Positions 23,389 through 31,591 of a stretch of 32,895 nt of DNA are shown here, one piece after another; position 1 is the stretch's first letter, and each line of letters begins with the position of its first letter. The position numbers were made by a program, and so were the translations under genes. Under the pieces are notes generated by a model, which saw only the letters and a list, made by a program, of their open reading frames with translations, did no database searches and was not told the origin of the DNA. The stretch is from Loigolactobacillus backii (lineage in GTDB: Bacteria; Bacillota; Bacilli; Lactobacillales; Lactobacillaceae), in assembly GCF_003946275.1 (NCBI RefSeq), contig NZ_RHNQ01000028.1, positions 1 to 32,895 on the forward strand, read 5' to 3'.

Positions 23389-23499
23389 GTGAGAAAAAAG
23401 ACAGCTTCCTGCGGTTAGCTACATAAGTCGTCTCGGTCATTGCATGACCAAGCCGCCTTATTAGGCTAATCCTCAGAAGCTAACCGTCTTTTTTCTCAC
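23389..23499 (+). repeat. Hairpin module B in trp T-box copy 2 (long form)
   Basis: GTGAGAAAAAAGAC and GTCTTTTTTCTCAC enclose a core of AGCTTCCTGCGGTTAGC and TAATCCTCAGAAGCTAACC. A GGTCATTGCATGACC hairpin sits at the tip. CCTGCGGTTAGCTAC and GGCTAATCCTCAGAA also form the halves of family 1 elements (8897-9013, 20733-20895). In copy 1 the same arms hold a different short core. Confidence 0.88.
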
Positions 23500-23638
23500 T
23501 CTTATTACAGTTTGACGTCAGGCACGCGTCAGTTGCCGGAGGGATGTTTGTCCCTTGCTAAGCGTAGTGACGAGATTAGTTAGTTTATCTTTTTTTGGAA
23601 TAGACTAATTTCGTGACTGAATTAAGGTGGCACCGCGG

Positions 23639-23683
23639 AAAAATCCGTCCTTAACAAGAAATTGTTATGGGCGGATTTTTTTA
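23639..23683 (+). terminator. Terminator of trp T-box copy 2
   Basis: AAATCCGTCC with GGGCGGATTT and an inner TAACAA/TTGTTA stem over GAAA, followed by T7. One base in the loop differs from copy 1. Confidence 0.92.
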
Positions 23684-23720
23684 GCGGTGTTTTTAATGAT
23701 TTTTTCAAGAGACTCGGCGT

Positions 23721-23836
23721 AAACGTGTTTGAAAAGGCAGATTACTCCGAATAGCGACGTTCACCAAATCATCCGCTTTGCGAATAATTCGGCAAACTAG
23801 GCTATTCTCCGTAATCTAACCGCCTTTTCAAACACT
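23721..23836. repeat. Palindromic element, family 1 (between T-box 2 and trpD)
   Basis: AAACGTGTTTGAAAAGGC and GCCTTTTCAAACACT arms enclose CAGATTACTCCGAATAGCG...GGCTATTCTCCGTAATCT. This core is the reverse complement of the module A core in the T-box just upstream. It occupies the same place as the 20733-20895 element does before trpE, but its interior is different. Confidence 0.9.
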
Positions 23837-23858
23837 ATCTAACTAAGGAGTGAAAACC

Positions 23859-23921
23859 ATGCAACAATTACCCGGAAAACGGTGGCAACGCATCATTGAA
23901 TCGACTAATAGACAGACATGA
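23859..23921 (+). CDS. Short Trp-containing leader ORF upstream of trpD (20 residues)
   Basis: ATG with AAGGAG 8 bases upstream opens MQQLPGKRWQRIIESTNRQT and a TGA stop, 29 bases before trpD. Residues 1-9 match the ORF before trpE with only synonymous differences. The single Trp codon is codon 9. This copy may be closer to the original, since the trpE copy looks shifted after the Trp codon. A regulatory leader peptide is an inference. Confidence 0.6.
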   Translation: MQQLPGKRWQRIIESTNRQT

Positions 23922-23950
23922 TAATGTAAAACAAAATTGGAGGAATTAGT

Positions 23951-24970
23951 ATGATTAAAGAAGCGATTAAAACAGTAACTGACCAACAGGATTTGACTTT
24001 TGAACAGGCAGAACAAGTGATTGATGAAATTATGAGTGGTAAAGCGGTGGATAGCCAGATTGCCAGTCTTCTAACGGCCTTGGCAATGAAACACGAAACG
24101 ATCGCGGAGATTGCTGGTTCAGCCAGTGCAATGCGTGCCCATGCGTTGCAATTTGATGCTCAGGAACCTGTTTTAGAAATTGTCGGAACTGGCGGTGATC
24201 ATTCTAATTCTTTCAATATTTCAACAACTTCTGCCTTAGTGATTGCGGCCGCTGGAACTCCGGTTGCTAAACACGGTAACCGGGCAGCTTCAAGTCGTAG
24301 CGGTGCCGCTGATGTCCTAGAAGCACTGGGTGTTAAAATCGACGTTACCCCAGAAGCGAGTGAAGCCATTTTACACAAAATTGGAATTTGTTTCTTGTTT
24401 GCTCAGGAATATCATCAGGCGATGAAATACGTTGCACCAGTACGTAAGAGTTTGGGCATTCATACTTTATTCAACATCCTTGGGCCGCTAGCAAATCCAG
24501 CAGGGGCAACAATGCAGCTTTTAGGTGTTTATGATCAATCACTCTTAGAACCAATGGCTCACGTATTACAACAGCTTGGGGTTAAGAACGCAATGGTTGT
24601 TCACGGTGCCGATGGATTGGATGAGGTTTCGTTAACTGGGCCAACACAGGTTTGTGAATTGCAACAAGGAGAATTTAGTTCTTACGCTATTACTCCTGAA
24701 CAATTTGGTTTGAAACGTTGTCAACCGGCCGATTTAGTTGGGGGTACGCCAGCCGATAATGCCCAAATCACGCGGGATATTTTAGCCGGTAAAAAAGGAC
24801 CACAACGGGATGTTGTTTTAATGAACGCTGGCTGTGCATTGCACATTGCGCATCCTGAGTTAACGCTTCAACAGGCCATTGATTTAGCGGCCAAAACCAT
24901 TGATTCCGGTAAGGCTGCAGCTAAACTTGCTGCCTTTATTCAACTTAGCCAGGAAGCGGTGGCCGCATGA
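23951..24970 (+). CDS. trpD: Anthranilate phosphoribosyltransferase
   Basis: A 339-residue enzyme joining anthranilate to phosphoribosyl pyrophosphate, the second tryptophan step. The PRPP-binding GTGGD is at residues 79-83, followed by [32 protein letters not shown] begins at 107 (key part KHGNRAASS), and an anthranilate-site HPAxR-like segment reads VAPVRKSLG. It is a single-domain enzyme, not fused to TrpG. The ATG lies 7 bases after GGAGG. It is the first gene of the second trp unit and overlaps trpC by 4 bases (ATGA). Confidence 0.96.
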   Translation: MIKEAIKTVTDQQDLTFEQAEQVIDEIMSGKAVDSQIASLLTALAMKHETIAEIAGSASAMRAHALQFDAQEPVLEIVGTGGDHSNSFNISTTSALVIAAAGTPVAKHGNRAASSRSGAADVLEALGVKIDVTPEASEAILHKIGICFLFAQEYHQAMKYVAPVRKSLGIHTLFNILGPLANPAGATMQLLGVYDQSLLEPMAHVLQQLGVKNAMVVHGADGLDEVSLTGPTQVCELQQGEFSSYAITPEQFGLKRCQPADLVGGTPADNAQITRDILAGKKGPQRDVVLMNAGCALHIAHPELTLQQAIDLAAKTIDSGKAAAKLAAFIQLSQEAVAA

Positions 24971-25755
24971 TTTTAGATGATTTAGTTAAAGTCACTAAGG
25001 TGCGAGTTACAAGGGATAAACAACATTTACCATTGGCGAAATTACAACAACAGGTTGCAAAAATACCTAAAACAACTAACTTCCCTTTTGAGAAAATGTT
25101 GCACCAACCTGGTTTACATTTTATTTGCGAAATCAAAAAGGCTTCCCCTTCAAAGGGCGAAATTGCTGCCGATTTTCCTTATCTGCAAATTGCTCAAGAC
25201 TATGTAGCCGCCGGAGTTGAAGCAATTTCAGTTTTAACTGAGCCCACTTATTTTAAAGGTCAGTTGAAGTATTTAAAGGAAGTTGCCGCTCAGGTGCCAG
25301 TGCCAGTTTTGCGCAAAGATTTTACGATTGATTCTTACATGATCTATCAAGCAAAGGCTAATGGTGCTCAAGTCATCTTGTTGATTTGTGCGATTTTAAG
25401 CCCAGAGCAGTTAAAAAACTATTTAGAATTGGCAACGAGTTTAGGGCTTTCAGCGATTGTTGAGGCTCATGATGAACAAGAAGTACAACAAGCCCTAACA
25501 GCCGGTGCACGGATCATCGGCGTAAATAATCGTAATTTAAAGGACTTTACGGTAGATTTACAAACGAGTTTACGTTTACGGCGTTTAGTGCCAAGTCAAA
25601 TTGCCTTTATTTCGGAAAGCGGCGTTAAGACTGCCGCCGATGTTGACCGCCTGCGCCAAGACGGTATTAACGGCGTTTTAATTGGTGAGACCATGATGCG
25701 GGCAACGAATAAGGTACAAATGTTGGCCCAATTAAAAGGCCAGGTGCTGGCATGA
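24967..25755 (+). CDS. trpC: Indole-3-glycerol phosphate synthase
   Basis: A 262-residue (beta/alpha)8-barrel enzyme that closes the indole ring of carboxyphenylamino-deoxyribulose phosphate. Visible are [10 protein letters not shown] (55-64, catalytic Glu and Lys), [20 protein letters not shown] (catalytic Lys in RKDF), [15 protein letters not shown] and the phosphate-binding ISESGV and GVLIGETMM. It is monofunctional and not fused to TrpF. It overlaps trpD by 4 bases upstream and trpF by 4 bases downstream, so translation is probably coupled. Confidence 0.96.
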   Translation: MILDDLVKVTKVRVTRDKQHLPLAKLQQQVAKIPKTTNFPFEKMLHQPGLHFICEIKKASPSKGEIAADFPYLQIAQDYVAAGVEAISVLTEPTYFKGQLKYLKEVAAQVPVPVLRKDFTIDSYMIYQAKANGAQVILLICAILSPEQLKNYLELATSLGLSAIVEAHDEQEVQQALTAGARIIGVNNRNLKDFTVDLQTSLRLRRLVPSQIAFISESGVKTAADVDRLRQDGINGVLIGETMMRATNKVQMLAQLKGQVLA

Positions 25756-26339
25756 CCAAGGTTAAGTTATGTGGATTATTTCGACCGCAGGATATTAGTG
25801 CGGCAAACGCGGTCCAACCAGATTATGCCGGGTTCGTCTTTGCTAAAAGTCACCGGCAAATTAATTTAGCGACTGCGCTGAAGTTCCGGCAACAATTAGC
25901 GGCACAGATTAAAAGTGTTGGGGTGTTTGTTAACGCGCCAATTGCAACTATGTTGGCGGCCTACCAAAGTGGAGCAATTACAATTATCCAATTGCACGGG
26001 CAAGAAGATGAGACGACCGTTCAAACTTTGCAGCAAGCTGGCGCAAAGGTGATTCAGGTTGTTAATCTACAACAACAAACCTATCAATCAACTAGGGCCG
26101 ATGCTGTAATGTTTGATGGTGGTAAAGGTGCTGGCAAAACGTTTGCCTGGCAGAAAATACCGGCAAACGTTAAGCAACCAATCTTTTTAGCTGGCGGCAT
26201 TACACTGGCCAATGTGAAACAAGCAATCACGACAGTTGCGCCAGCTGTGATTGATGTCTCTAGCGGGATTGAAACAGCAAACGTTAAAGATCCGGTTAAA
26301 ATGCAGCAAATGGTTCAATTAGTCCACGGAAACCATTAA
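25752..26339 (+). CDS. trpF: Phosphoribosylanthranilate isomerase
   Basis: A 195-residue barrel enzyme isomerising phosphoribosylanthranilate, the third step. The catalytic base Cys7 is in KLCGL and the general acid Asp122 in VMFDGGKG. FLAGGIT and IDVSSGIE are the phosphate-binding ends of the barrel. KLCGLF replaces the commoner KICGL or KFCGI. It overlaps trpC by 4 bases. trpB begins 17 bases after its stop. Confidence 0.95.
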   Translation: MTKVKLCGLFRPQDISAANAVQPDYAGFVFAKSHRQINLATALKFRQQLAAQIKSVGVFVNAPIATMLAAYQSGAITIIQLHGQEDETTVQTLQQAGAKVIQVVNLQQQTYQSTRADAVMFDGGKGAGKTFAWQKIPANVKQPIFLAGGITLANVKQAITTVAPAVIDVSSGIETANVKDPVKMQQMVQLVHGNH

Positions 26340-26356
26340 TAAAGGGGAACGAAAAA

Positions 26357-27554
26357 ATGATTGAAAAACAAAAAAAAGGACGTTACGGCATTTATGGTGG
26401 TCAATATATTCCAGAAACGCTAATGACTGAATTAGAACGAATTGAGACAACCTATTAATGAAGCAAAAAATGACCCTAAATTTCAAAAAGAGTTAACCGA
26501 CCTACTAAATAACTACGCCAATCGACCATCACTGTTGTACCACGCAAAGCGAATGAGTGATGATTTAGGGGGTGCGCAAATCTACTTTAAGCGTGAGGAT
26601 TTAAATCACACTGGGGCTCATAAAATCAATAATGTTATCGGTCAAGCATTGTTGGCTAAGCGTTTGGGAAAAACACGTTTAATCGCTGAAACGGGCGCCG
26701 GTCAACACGGTGTTGCTACGGCCACAATTGCAGCCTTGTTCGGTATGTCCTGTGAAATTTACATGGGTAAAATGGATACTGACAGGCAAAAATTAAACGT
26801 TTACCGAATGGAGTTATTAGGTGCTAAAGTTCATTCGGTGACGAGCGGTTCAATGGTCTTAAAGGACGCAATTAACGCGGCGATGCAGGAATGGGCTAGT
26901 CGGGTAGATGATACTTTTTACGTCATTGGCTCGGCTGTTGGACCCCATCCGTTTCCCGAGATGGTCCGTGATTTTCAAAGTGTTATCAGTCGTGAGGCAC
27001 GAGCACAAATTTTAAAGGAAACCGGTAAGCTGCCAGATGCGATTGTTGCTTGTGTTGGCGGCGGTAGTAACGCCATTGGGAGCTTCGCGGAATTTATTAA
27101 CGATCCTAGCGTGCAGCTCATTGGTTGTGAAGCAGCCGGCCGTGGTGTTGATACCGATCAAACGGCAGCAACGCTAGAGAGAGGTTCCACAGGTATTTTT
27201 CACGGTATGAAATCTGTATTCCTACAAGATAAGTTTGGCCAAATTGATAAAGTCTATTCCATTTCTGCTGGGCTTGATTATCCAGGTGTTGGACCAGAAC
27301 ATGCTGCTTTAAATGCAAGTGGTCGGGCCCAGTACGTCGGTATTACTGATGATGAGGCCGTTGATGCGTTCGAATACATTGCTAAAACGGAAGGAATCAT
27401 TGCGGCAATTGAAAGTTCCCATGCAGTTGCATACGTTGAAAAGATGGCACCAAAAATGCGTAAGGACCAAGTAATCATTTGCACTTTATCTGGACGCGGG
27501 GACAAAGATGTTGCCTCAATCGCAAAATATCGGGGAGTTGATATTAATGAGTGA
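26357..27554 (+). pseudogene. trpB: Tryptophan synthase beta subunit with one-base frameshift
   Basis: The enzyme condenses indole with serine using PLP, as the partner of TrpA. The gene begins at ATG 26357 behind AAAGGGG. Its first frame reads MIEKQKKGRYGIYGGQYIPE onward and stops at 26456-26458. The rest, with [14 protein letters not shown] (catalytic Lys89 in the repaired numbering), [18 protein letters not shown] and CEAAGRG, is in another frame to 27554. Deleting one T at 26455-26456 gives [16 protein letters not shown] and a normal 398-residue TrpB. As written, only a product from a TTG at 26442 lacking the N-terminal region would be made. It is either a real lesion, causing tryptophan auxotrophy, or a base-calling error. 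Everything downstream is intact, which favours error or a recent event. Confidence 0.92.
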
Positions 27555-28332
27555 ACTAGCGAAAGTTTTTCAAAATAAAAAAGCGTTTATCGGTTTTGTT
27601 GTTGCCGATGATCCAGACGCAGACAGCACGGTGAAAAATGTGGTTGCTTTAGCAGAGGGCGGTGCCGATTTAGTTGAATTAGGTATTCCTTTTTCTGATC
27701 CAGTAGCAGATGGCCCGGTTATCCAAGAGGCTGATTTACGTGCTTTTAAAGTCGGCGTAACCCCGGATAAGATTTTTGAAATTGTTGCGGCAATTCGCAA
27801 GGAAACGACTGTGCCGTTAGTCTTTTTAACGTACTTAAATATTGTCTTTAAATACGGCTATGATAAATTTTGCGCTCGCTGTCAAAAATTAGGGGTGTCT
27901 GGTTTAATCATTCCCGATATGCCGTACGAAGAAAAGGGTGATCTAGCGCCAATTGCGGCCAAGTATGCTGTTGACTTAATTCCGCTAGTAACACCAACTT
28001 CAGGCCATCGAATTGAGAAAATTGTGAAGCACGCTACCGGTTTTATTTACGTCGTTTCATCAATGGGCGTTACCGGTACGCGAAATACAATCAAAACGGA
28101 TTTACATCAACTGATTCAACAAATTCGGCAATATACTGACACGCCAACTGCAATTGGTTTTGGTGTTCATACGCCAGAACAAGCAAGTGAGCTTGGGGCA
28201 ATTGCTGACGGCGTGATTGTTGGCAGCGCGATCGTAAAACTTGTGGCCCAAAATGGCACTAACGCGGCACCAGCCTTAAAAAAGTACGCTCAGGAAATGA
28301 AAGCAGCCCTACCAGTTTTAAGTGCTGAATAG
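27547..28332 (+). CDS. trpA: Tryptophan synthase alpha subunit
   Basis: A 261-residue barrel enzyme that cleaves indole-3-glycerol phosphate to indole for Trp[15 protein letters not shown] at residues 44-57 carries the catalytic Glu44 and Asp55. [20 protein letters not shown] and [10 protein letters not shown] are typical, as is the phosphate-binding [18 protein letters not shown] end. Residues 15-23 read IGFVVADDP where IPFITAGDP is usual. I chose the ATG at 27547, which overlaps the trpB stop by 8 bases and has GGGGAG about 11 bases upstream. It is the last gene of the unit, followed by a terminator. Confidence 0.95.
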   Translation: MSELAKVFQNKKAFIGFVVADDPDADSTVKNVVALAEGGADLVELGIPFSDPVADGPVIQEADLRAFKVGVTPDKIFEIVAAIRKETTVPLVFLTYLNIVFKYGYDKFCARCQKLGVSGLIIPDMPYEEKGDLAPIAAKYAVDLIPLVTPTSGHRIEKIVKHATGFIYVVSSMGVTGTRNTIKTDLHQLIQQIRQYTDTPTAIGFGVHTPEQASELGAIADGVIVGSAIVKLVAQNGTNAAPALKKYAQEMKAALPVLSAE

Positions 28333-28340
28333 CGTAACCT

Positions 28341-28396
28341 AAAAAAGGTAATTGCTCAAGCCCATTTTGAAGGGTTTAAACAATTATCTTTTTTAT
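28341..28396 (+). terminator. Terminator of trpDCFBA
   Basis: AAAAAAGGTAATTG pairs with CAATTATCTTTTTT (one G-U pair); GCCC and GGGT pair inside around ATTTTGAA. It begins 9 bases after the trpA stop. Confidence 0.85.
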
Positions 28397-28424
28397 TTGG
28401 ATTAGATTGAATAGAAAGTATTTA

Positions 28425-28464
28425 CCTGACTAAGTTAGTGTAAACGTGTATGAAAAATACTAGT
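28425..28464 (-). repeat. Degenerate family 1 end fragment
   Basis: Read on the minus strand, TTTTTCATACACGTTTACACTAA matches, with a few changes, the right end and flank of the element at 30026-30073. It lies just beyond the VTT gene stop. Confidence 0.5.
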
Positions 28465-28465
28465 T

Positions 28466-29059
28466 CTAAATAAAGTGGCTCAATAAGGTACCACCGTAAA
28501 CTAACACGTAGCTATAGGCAAGAATGGTGGCCGGTTTACCTAAGATAATAATTAAGCTAAAGGTTTTAAGTGACATTTTTGTCAGGCCGGCTAGTAAACA
28601 CAAAACGTCATCTGGTGCCACTGGTAAGAAAATGGCAATGGCGAATAGCTTAGTAAAGCGATTTTGATTATCAAGCCAACCAATATATTTGTTGTAAATT
28701 TTATCGTTGATTAAATGATGGACAAGTGGTTTGCCAAAACGACGTCCTAAAAGAAAGGCAATGATTGAACCGAGAACAATGCCAATGTAGTTGTAGACAA
28801 ATCCTTCAACTGGCCCAAAGATCAGGACACCAGCCGCCAAACTGATTCCACCTGGAATGATAGGAATCACAACTTGGACAATTTGGAGAACAATAAAAAG
28901 CAGTGGACCAAAAAACTTAGCTTGTTCAACTAGGCCCTGTAAGGCAGAAGTATTCTTGAAAACGCCTAATTGAAAACAATAAATTGTAAACCAAATGGAA
29001 ATTCCAAGACCGGCAAGTGAAATCAAATTAATTAAACGGCGTGACGTCGCTGTACTCAT
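28466..29059 (-). CDS. TVP38/TMEM64 (VTT domain) membrane protein
   Basis: A 197-residue integral membrane protein with about five hydrophobic segments. It has the VTT/SNARE-associated core: IPGGISLAAGVLIFGPVEGF, a conserved G-R-R-F-G-K-P stretch (LLGRRFGKPLV) and FLPVAPDDVLCLLAGLTKM. DedA/VTT proteins of this type are lipid scramblases or membrane-homeostasis factors; the substrate here is not known. I chose the ATG at 29059, 7 bases after GGGGG. A longer reading from 29098 runs through that site. It converges with trpA and has palindromic repeats upstream. Confidence 0.87.
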   Translation of the reverse strand: MSTATSRRLINLISLAGLGISIWFTIYCFQLGVFKNTSALQGLVEQAKFFGPLLFIVLQIVQVVIPIIPGGISLAAGVLIFGPVEGFVYNYIGIVLGSIIAFLLGRRFGKPLVHHLINDKIYNKYIGWLDNQNRFTKLFAIAIFLPVAPDDVLCLLAGLTKMSLKTFSLIIILGKPATILAYSYVLVYGGTLLSHFI

Positions 29060-29133
29060 AGGCTTTCCCCCATCCAATGAAAGTAGCGGCCGGGACAAAA
29101 GTCCTAGCTTCTTATTTTTTTGCGAATATTGCT

Positions 29134-29357
29134 CTAGAACGTGGGCTAAAAGTCGGGGTTCGCATGCCTAACGGAAGTGTTTGAAAAAGCGATTAGATTC
29201 TACTTCACAATTGGGGATTATTAGCCTAGACCGCTAATAATCTTGATGCTACGAACGATGGCCATTCTTGTGGCAAAGTTCGTGCCGCAAGAAACATGGC
29301 TCTGAGGATTAGCCTACGTTACGCAGTAAACCCAAAACCGACTTTTAGCACACTCCG
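29134..29357. repeat. Palindromic element, family 2, with a nested family 1 piece
   Basis: CTAGAACGTGGGCTAAAAGTCGG at the left (first 18 bases match best) and CCCAAAACCGACTTTTAGCACACTCC-type DNA at the right (key part AACCGACTTTTAGCACA) form inverted ends. The same ends, in the opposite orientation, bound 31932-32051. From 29177 the interior starts GTGTTTGAAAAAGCGATTAGATTC and later has TCTGAGGATTAGCC, family 1 sequences, so one element lies inside the other. No ORF is visible. It fills the gap between the VTT gene and the gene at 29421. Confidence 0.75.
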
Positions 29358-29420
29358 TTTTAAAATTTATACCATATTTTAGCAGCCTGCGCAGCAAATA
29401 TGCTCAGTCCAAAGTTGGAT

Positions 29421-29945
29421 TTATAATTGATCTAAAGTATAGATCGGTAAACCATTTAGCCAGTCCTTGGGCCGTTGTTTTTTGAGCAATTGCTCCAGTC
29501 GCTGATTGTAAGTTTCTGGTTGCATTAATTGTTGTTGGCCGATGAGGCGGCTCAAACGTTGCCAGTAGGCAGGTGCCAGTTGGAGGACTTTGTAATCAAG
29601 TAGAATACCAGTACTTCCATCAACAAAGATAAAATCAGCGTTTAATTGGTTATGATTAGCCTCGGTAGTAAACTTTTTGACATCAAAATTGGTTTCTAAA
29701 AAGCGATTATAGGGAGCCAACATCCAATTGAGCGGTGTAAATTGTAGTAGATTAAGGATAATGTTATCAGACTTCGTGACAGTATAGTTGATTTTGCCAG
29801 TGTGGACGGCGGTACGTTCACTTAATGTGGGTTGATTTAAAGCCAGAAAAATATTTAAACCATCGTTATTAATTTCGTAAGTGATTTGTTCCTGATAATG
29901 AGTAACTGAATCTGTAAGCAAATAACCAATTTTAAATTGAGGCAT
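29421..29945 (-). CDS. Hypothetical protein, 174 residues
   Basis: An intact gene of unknown function. The ATG follows AAAGGAAC at about 8 bases. The product starts MPQFKIGYLLTDSVTHYQEQ and is soluble with no signal peptide or membrane segment. Alternating polar and hydrophobic stretches in the first two thirds suggest beta strands (ITYEINNDGLNIFLALN, KINYTVTKSDNIILNLLQF). The last third is helical and Gln/Leu-rich. I recognise no motif. It is divergent from the metI-like gene, sharing the promoter region around 29946-30030. Confidence 0.7.
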   Translation of the reverse strand: MPQFKIGYLLTDSVTHYQEQITYEINNDGLNIFLALNQPTLSERTAVHTGKINYTVTKSDNIILNLLQFTPLNWMLAPYNRFLETNFDVKKFTTEANHNQLNADFIFVDGSTGILLDYKVLQLAPAYWQRLSRLIGQQQLMQPETYNQRLEQLLKKQRPKDWLNGLPIYTLDQL

Positions 29946-29990
29946 TTAATATGTTCCTTTCTTAAATGAAATTAATTTAATCTGTCTCAT

Positions 29991-30018
29991 TTACTTTTCA
30001 TTTTAACAGTCCTATAAT
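29991..30018 (+). promoter_or_regulatory. Possible promoter of the metI leader
   Basis: TTACTT, 16 bases, TATAAT. It lies upstream of a short palindromic element and the T-box. The -35 is poor and the assignment tentative. Confidence 0.4.
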
Positions 30019-30025
30019 AACGCTA

Positions 30026-30073
30026 GAGAGTGTTTGAAAAAGCACAGGAAGCTGTTTTTTCAAACATGTTTAC
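30026..30073. repeat. Palindromic element, family 1 (minimal form)
   Basis: GTGTTTGAAAAAGCACAGGAAGC is mirrored by GCTGTTTTTTCAAACAT, keeping only the outer arms and a short loop. The right flank (TTTACACTAAATTAAT) also follows the 9019-9358 element, so the repeated unit may extend about 60 bp beyond the palindrome. Confidence 0.75.
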
Positions 30074-30124
30074 ACTAAATTAATTAGATAAACACTATTA
30101 AAAGTATTTTCCAAACAGAACGCT

Positions 30125-30371
30125 AGGAAGTTTTGCTGAAGAGATAAGTACGGTTGCCTTATGAGCTAGAGAGTCCACGTTGCTGGAAGTGGGTAGGCGG
30201 CGGCCGAAAAATGGTCTTGGAGAAACCAATTACAGAAAGTTAAGTAGTTGCGGTAACCGCCGTTATCAGGTTAAGGATTGTTAGATCCGAAGAGAAAGAT
30301 AACTTTCTAAAATAAAGGTGGTACCGCGCAGTTGCGCCCTTTGGCATTAATTTGCTGAGGGGCTTTTTTTA
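30125..30371 (+). promoter_or_regulatory. Methionine T-box leader of the metI-like gene
   Basis: Stem I shows GATAAGTACGGTTGCC, AGAGAGTCC and the specifier side GGCGGCCGAAAAATGGTCTT. The triplet before the lower helix is ATG at 30211-30213, followed by G, so it reads methionine. The T-box AAGGTGGTACCGCG is at 30315-30328, then a terminator. The arrangement of A-rich bases, triplet and purine matches the trp leaders. Uncharged tRNA-Met should turn the downstream gene on. Confidence 0.92.
30334..30369 (+). terminator. Terminator of the metI T-box
   Basis: GCGCCCTTTGGC with GCTGAGGGGC (one G-U pair), followed by T7. Confidence 0.85.
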
Positions 30372-30391
30372 TTTTAAAGGAGCGAAAAAAG

Positions 30392-31513
30392 ATGGCAAAA
30401 GAAAGTAATAAACGATCAATTGAAACAATTTTAGCACAGGCAGGCAATCGAACGGATGATGTAAAAACAGGAGTTGTCTCAACACCACTGTATCTATCAA
30501 CGGCGTTTCGTCACGCTGGCCTAGGGCAATCAACGGGTTACGACTATTCCCGCGTAACGACACCAACGCGGGATGTTTTGGAACAAACATTAGCTAAATT
30601 GGAAGATGCCACTGATGCGTTTGCCCTAACTTCAGGGATGGCGGCAATTCAATTAGTGTTATCACAATTTAAAACGGGTGACCGAATTATTACGTCCGAT
30701 GATCTTTACGGTGGATCTTTTCGCTTTTTTGATCTGTTAACGAAGAATTATGGCATTCAATTTGATTTATGGGATGGACAAGATTTTGATAAGCTACAAG
30801 ACTTATTACAGCCGACCACAAAGGCAGTTTGGATTGAGACGCCATCGAATCCAACGATGAAGATTATTAGTATTGAAAAGACCGCCCAGCTCGCTCACGC
30901 CCAAGGCTCAGTGCAAGTAATTGTTGATAACACGTTTTACACCCCATTGTTGCAGCAGCCACTAAATGAAGGGGCCGATGTCGTCTTACATAGCGCAACG
31001 AAATACCTTGGCGGGCATAACGATTTGTTGGCCGGAGCTGTCATGACGCGCAACAACGAGATTGCTGATAAATTACGGTTTAACTTTATAACGACTGGTG
31101 CCAATCTCGATCCTTTTGACTGTTGGCTCTTAATTCGTAGTTTGAAAACGTTACCCCTACGTTTGGCGAAACAAGAAGAAAACGCCCAAGCAATTGTCCA
31201 AATATTAAAGAAAAATAACGCAATTGACAAGGTTCTTTACCCCGGACATGGTGGAATGATTAGTTTTTACTTAAATGAAAATTATAGTGTTGATCAATTC
31301 TTACAACATTTAGAGGTCGTTTCGTTTGCTGAAAGTCTAGGTGGCGTGGAAAGCTTACTAACTGTACCTGCAGTTCAAACACACGCTGATATGACGGAGA
31401 AACGGCGTCAAGCTCTAGGAATTACGCCTAATTTGTTGCGATTATCCGTTGGTATTGAAGGAACGGCCGATTTGATTGATGATTTAGCTCAAGCAATTGC
31501 TGCGGCAAAGTAG
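30392..31513 (+). CDS. metI: Cystathionine gamma-synthase / O-acetylhomoserine thiolyase (MetI-like)
   Basis: A 373-residue PLP enzyme of the Cys/Met metabolism family, cytoplasmic. The PLP lysine is Lys204 in [52 protein letters not shown] and [13 protein letters not shown] are family signatures. [20 protein letters not shown] and LLRLSVGIE complete the C-terminal domain. The N-terminal and GGHNDLLAG segments closely resemble B. subtilis MetI, which makes cystathionine, or homocysteine directly, from O-acetylhomoserine. A lyase role (MetC-like) cannot be fully excluded. The Met T-box upstream supports a methionine-biosynthetic role. The ATG follows AAAGGAG at 9 bases. Confidence 0.9.
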   Translation: MAKESNKRSIETILAQAGNRTDDVKTGVVSTPLYLSTAFRHAGLGQSTGYDYSRVTTPTRDVLEQTLAKLEDATDAFALTSGMAAIQLVLSQFKTGDRIITSDDLYGGSFRFFDLLTKNYGIQFDLWDGQDFDKLQDLLQPTTKAVWIETPSNPTMKIISIEKTAQLAHAQGSVQVIVDNTFYTPLLQQPLNEGADVVLHSATKYLGGHNDLLAGAVMTRNNEIADKLRFNFITTGANLDPFDCWLLIRSLKTLPLRLAKQEENAQAIVQILKKNNAIDKVLYPGHGGMISFYLNENYSVDQFLQHLEVVSFAESLGGVESLLTVPAVQTHADMTEKRRQALGITPNLLRLSVGIEGTADLIDDLAQAIAAAK

Positions 31514-31591
31514 TATGGTATGATGGCTTATGGAGCGACCCAACCTGTGGTTTAGGCCAGCCGCTCAATAAAATTTTAAAGAGGTTATTTA

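Larger units (their letters stand above)
23121..23685 (+). promoter_or_regulatory. Tryptophan T-box leader of trpDCFBA (copy 2)
   Basis: Nearly identical to copy 1 through stem I. The specifier is TGG at 23207-23209 and the T-box AAGGTGGCACCGCGG at 23624-23638. Only a few scattered substitutions separate the copies up to about 23388, and again from about 23486 to 23683. The hairpin core between (23401-23485) is wholly different. It gives trpDCFBA its own tRNA-Trp control independent of trpEG. Confidence 0.95.

Noticed and set aside
26440-26470. Programmed frameshifting in trpB
   Set aside because: TATTAATG is not a recognised slippery sequence, no downstream pseudoknot is evident, and trpB is not known to use recoding.
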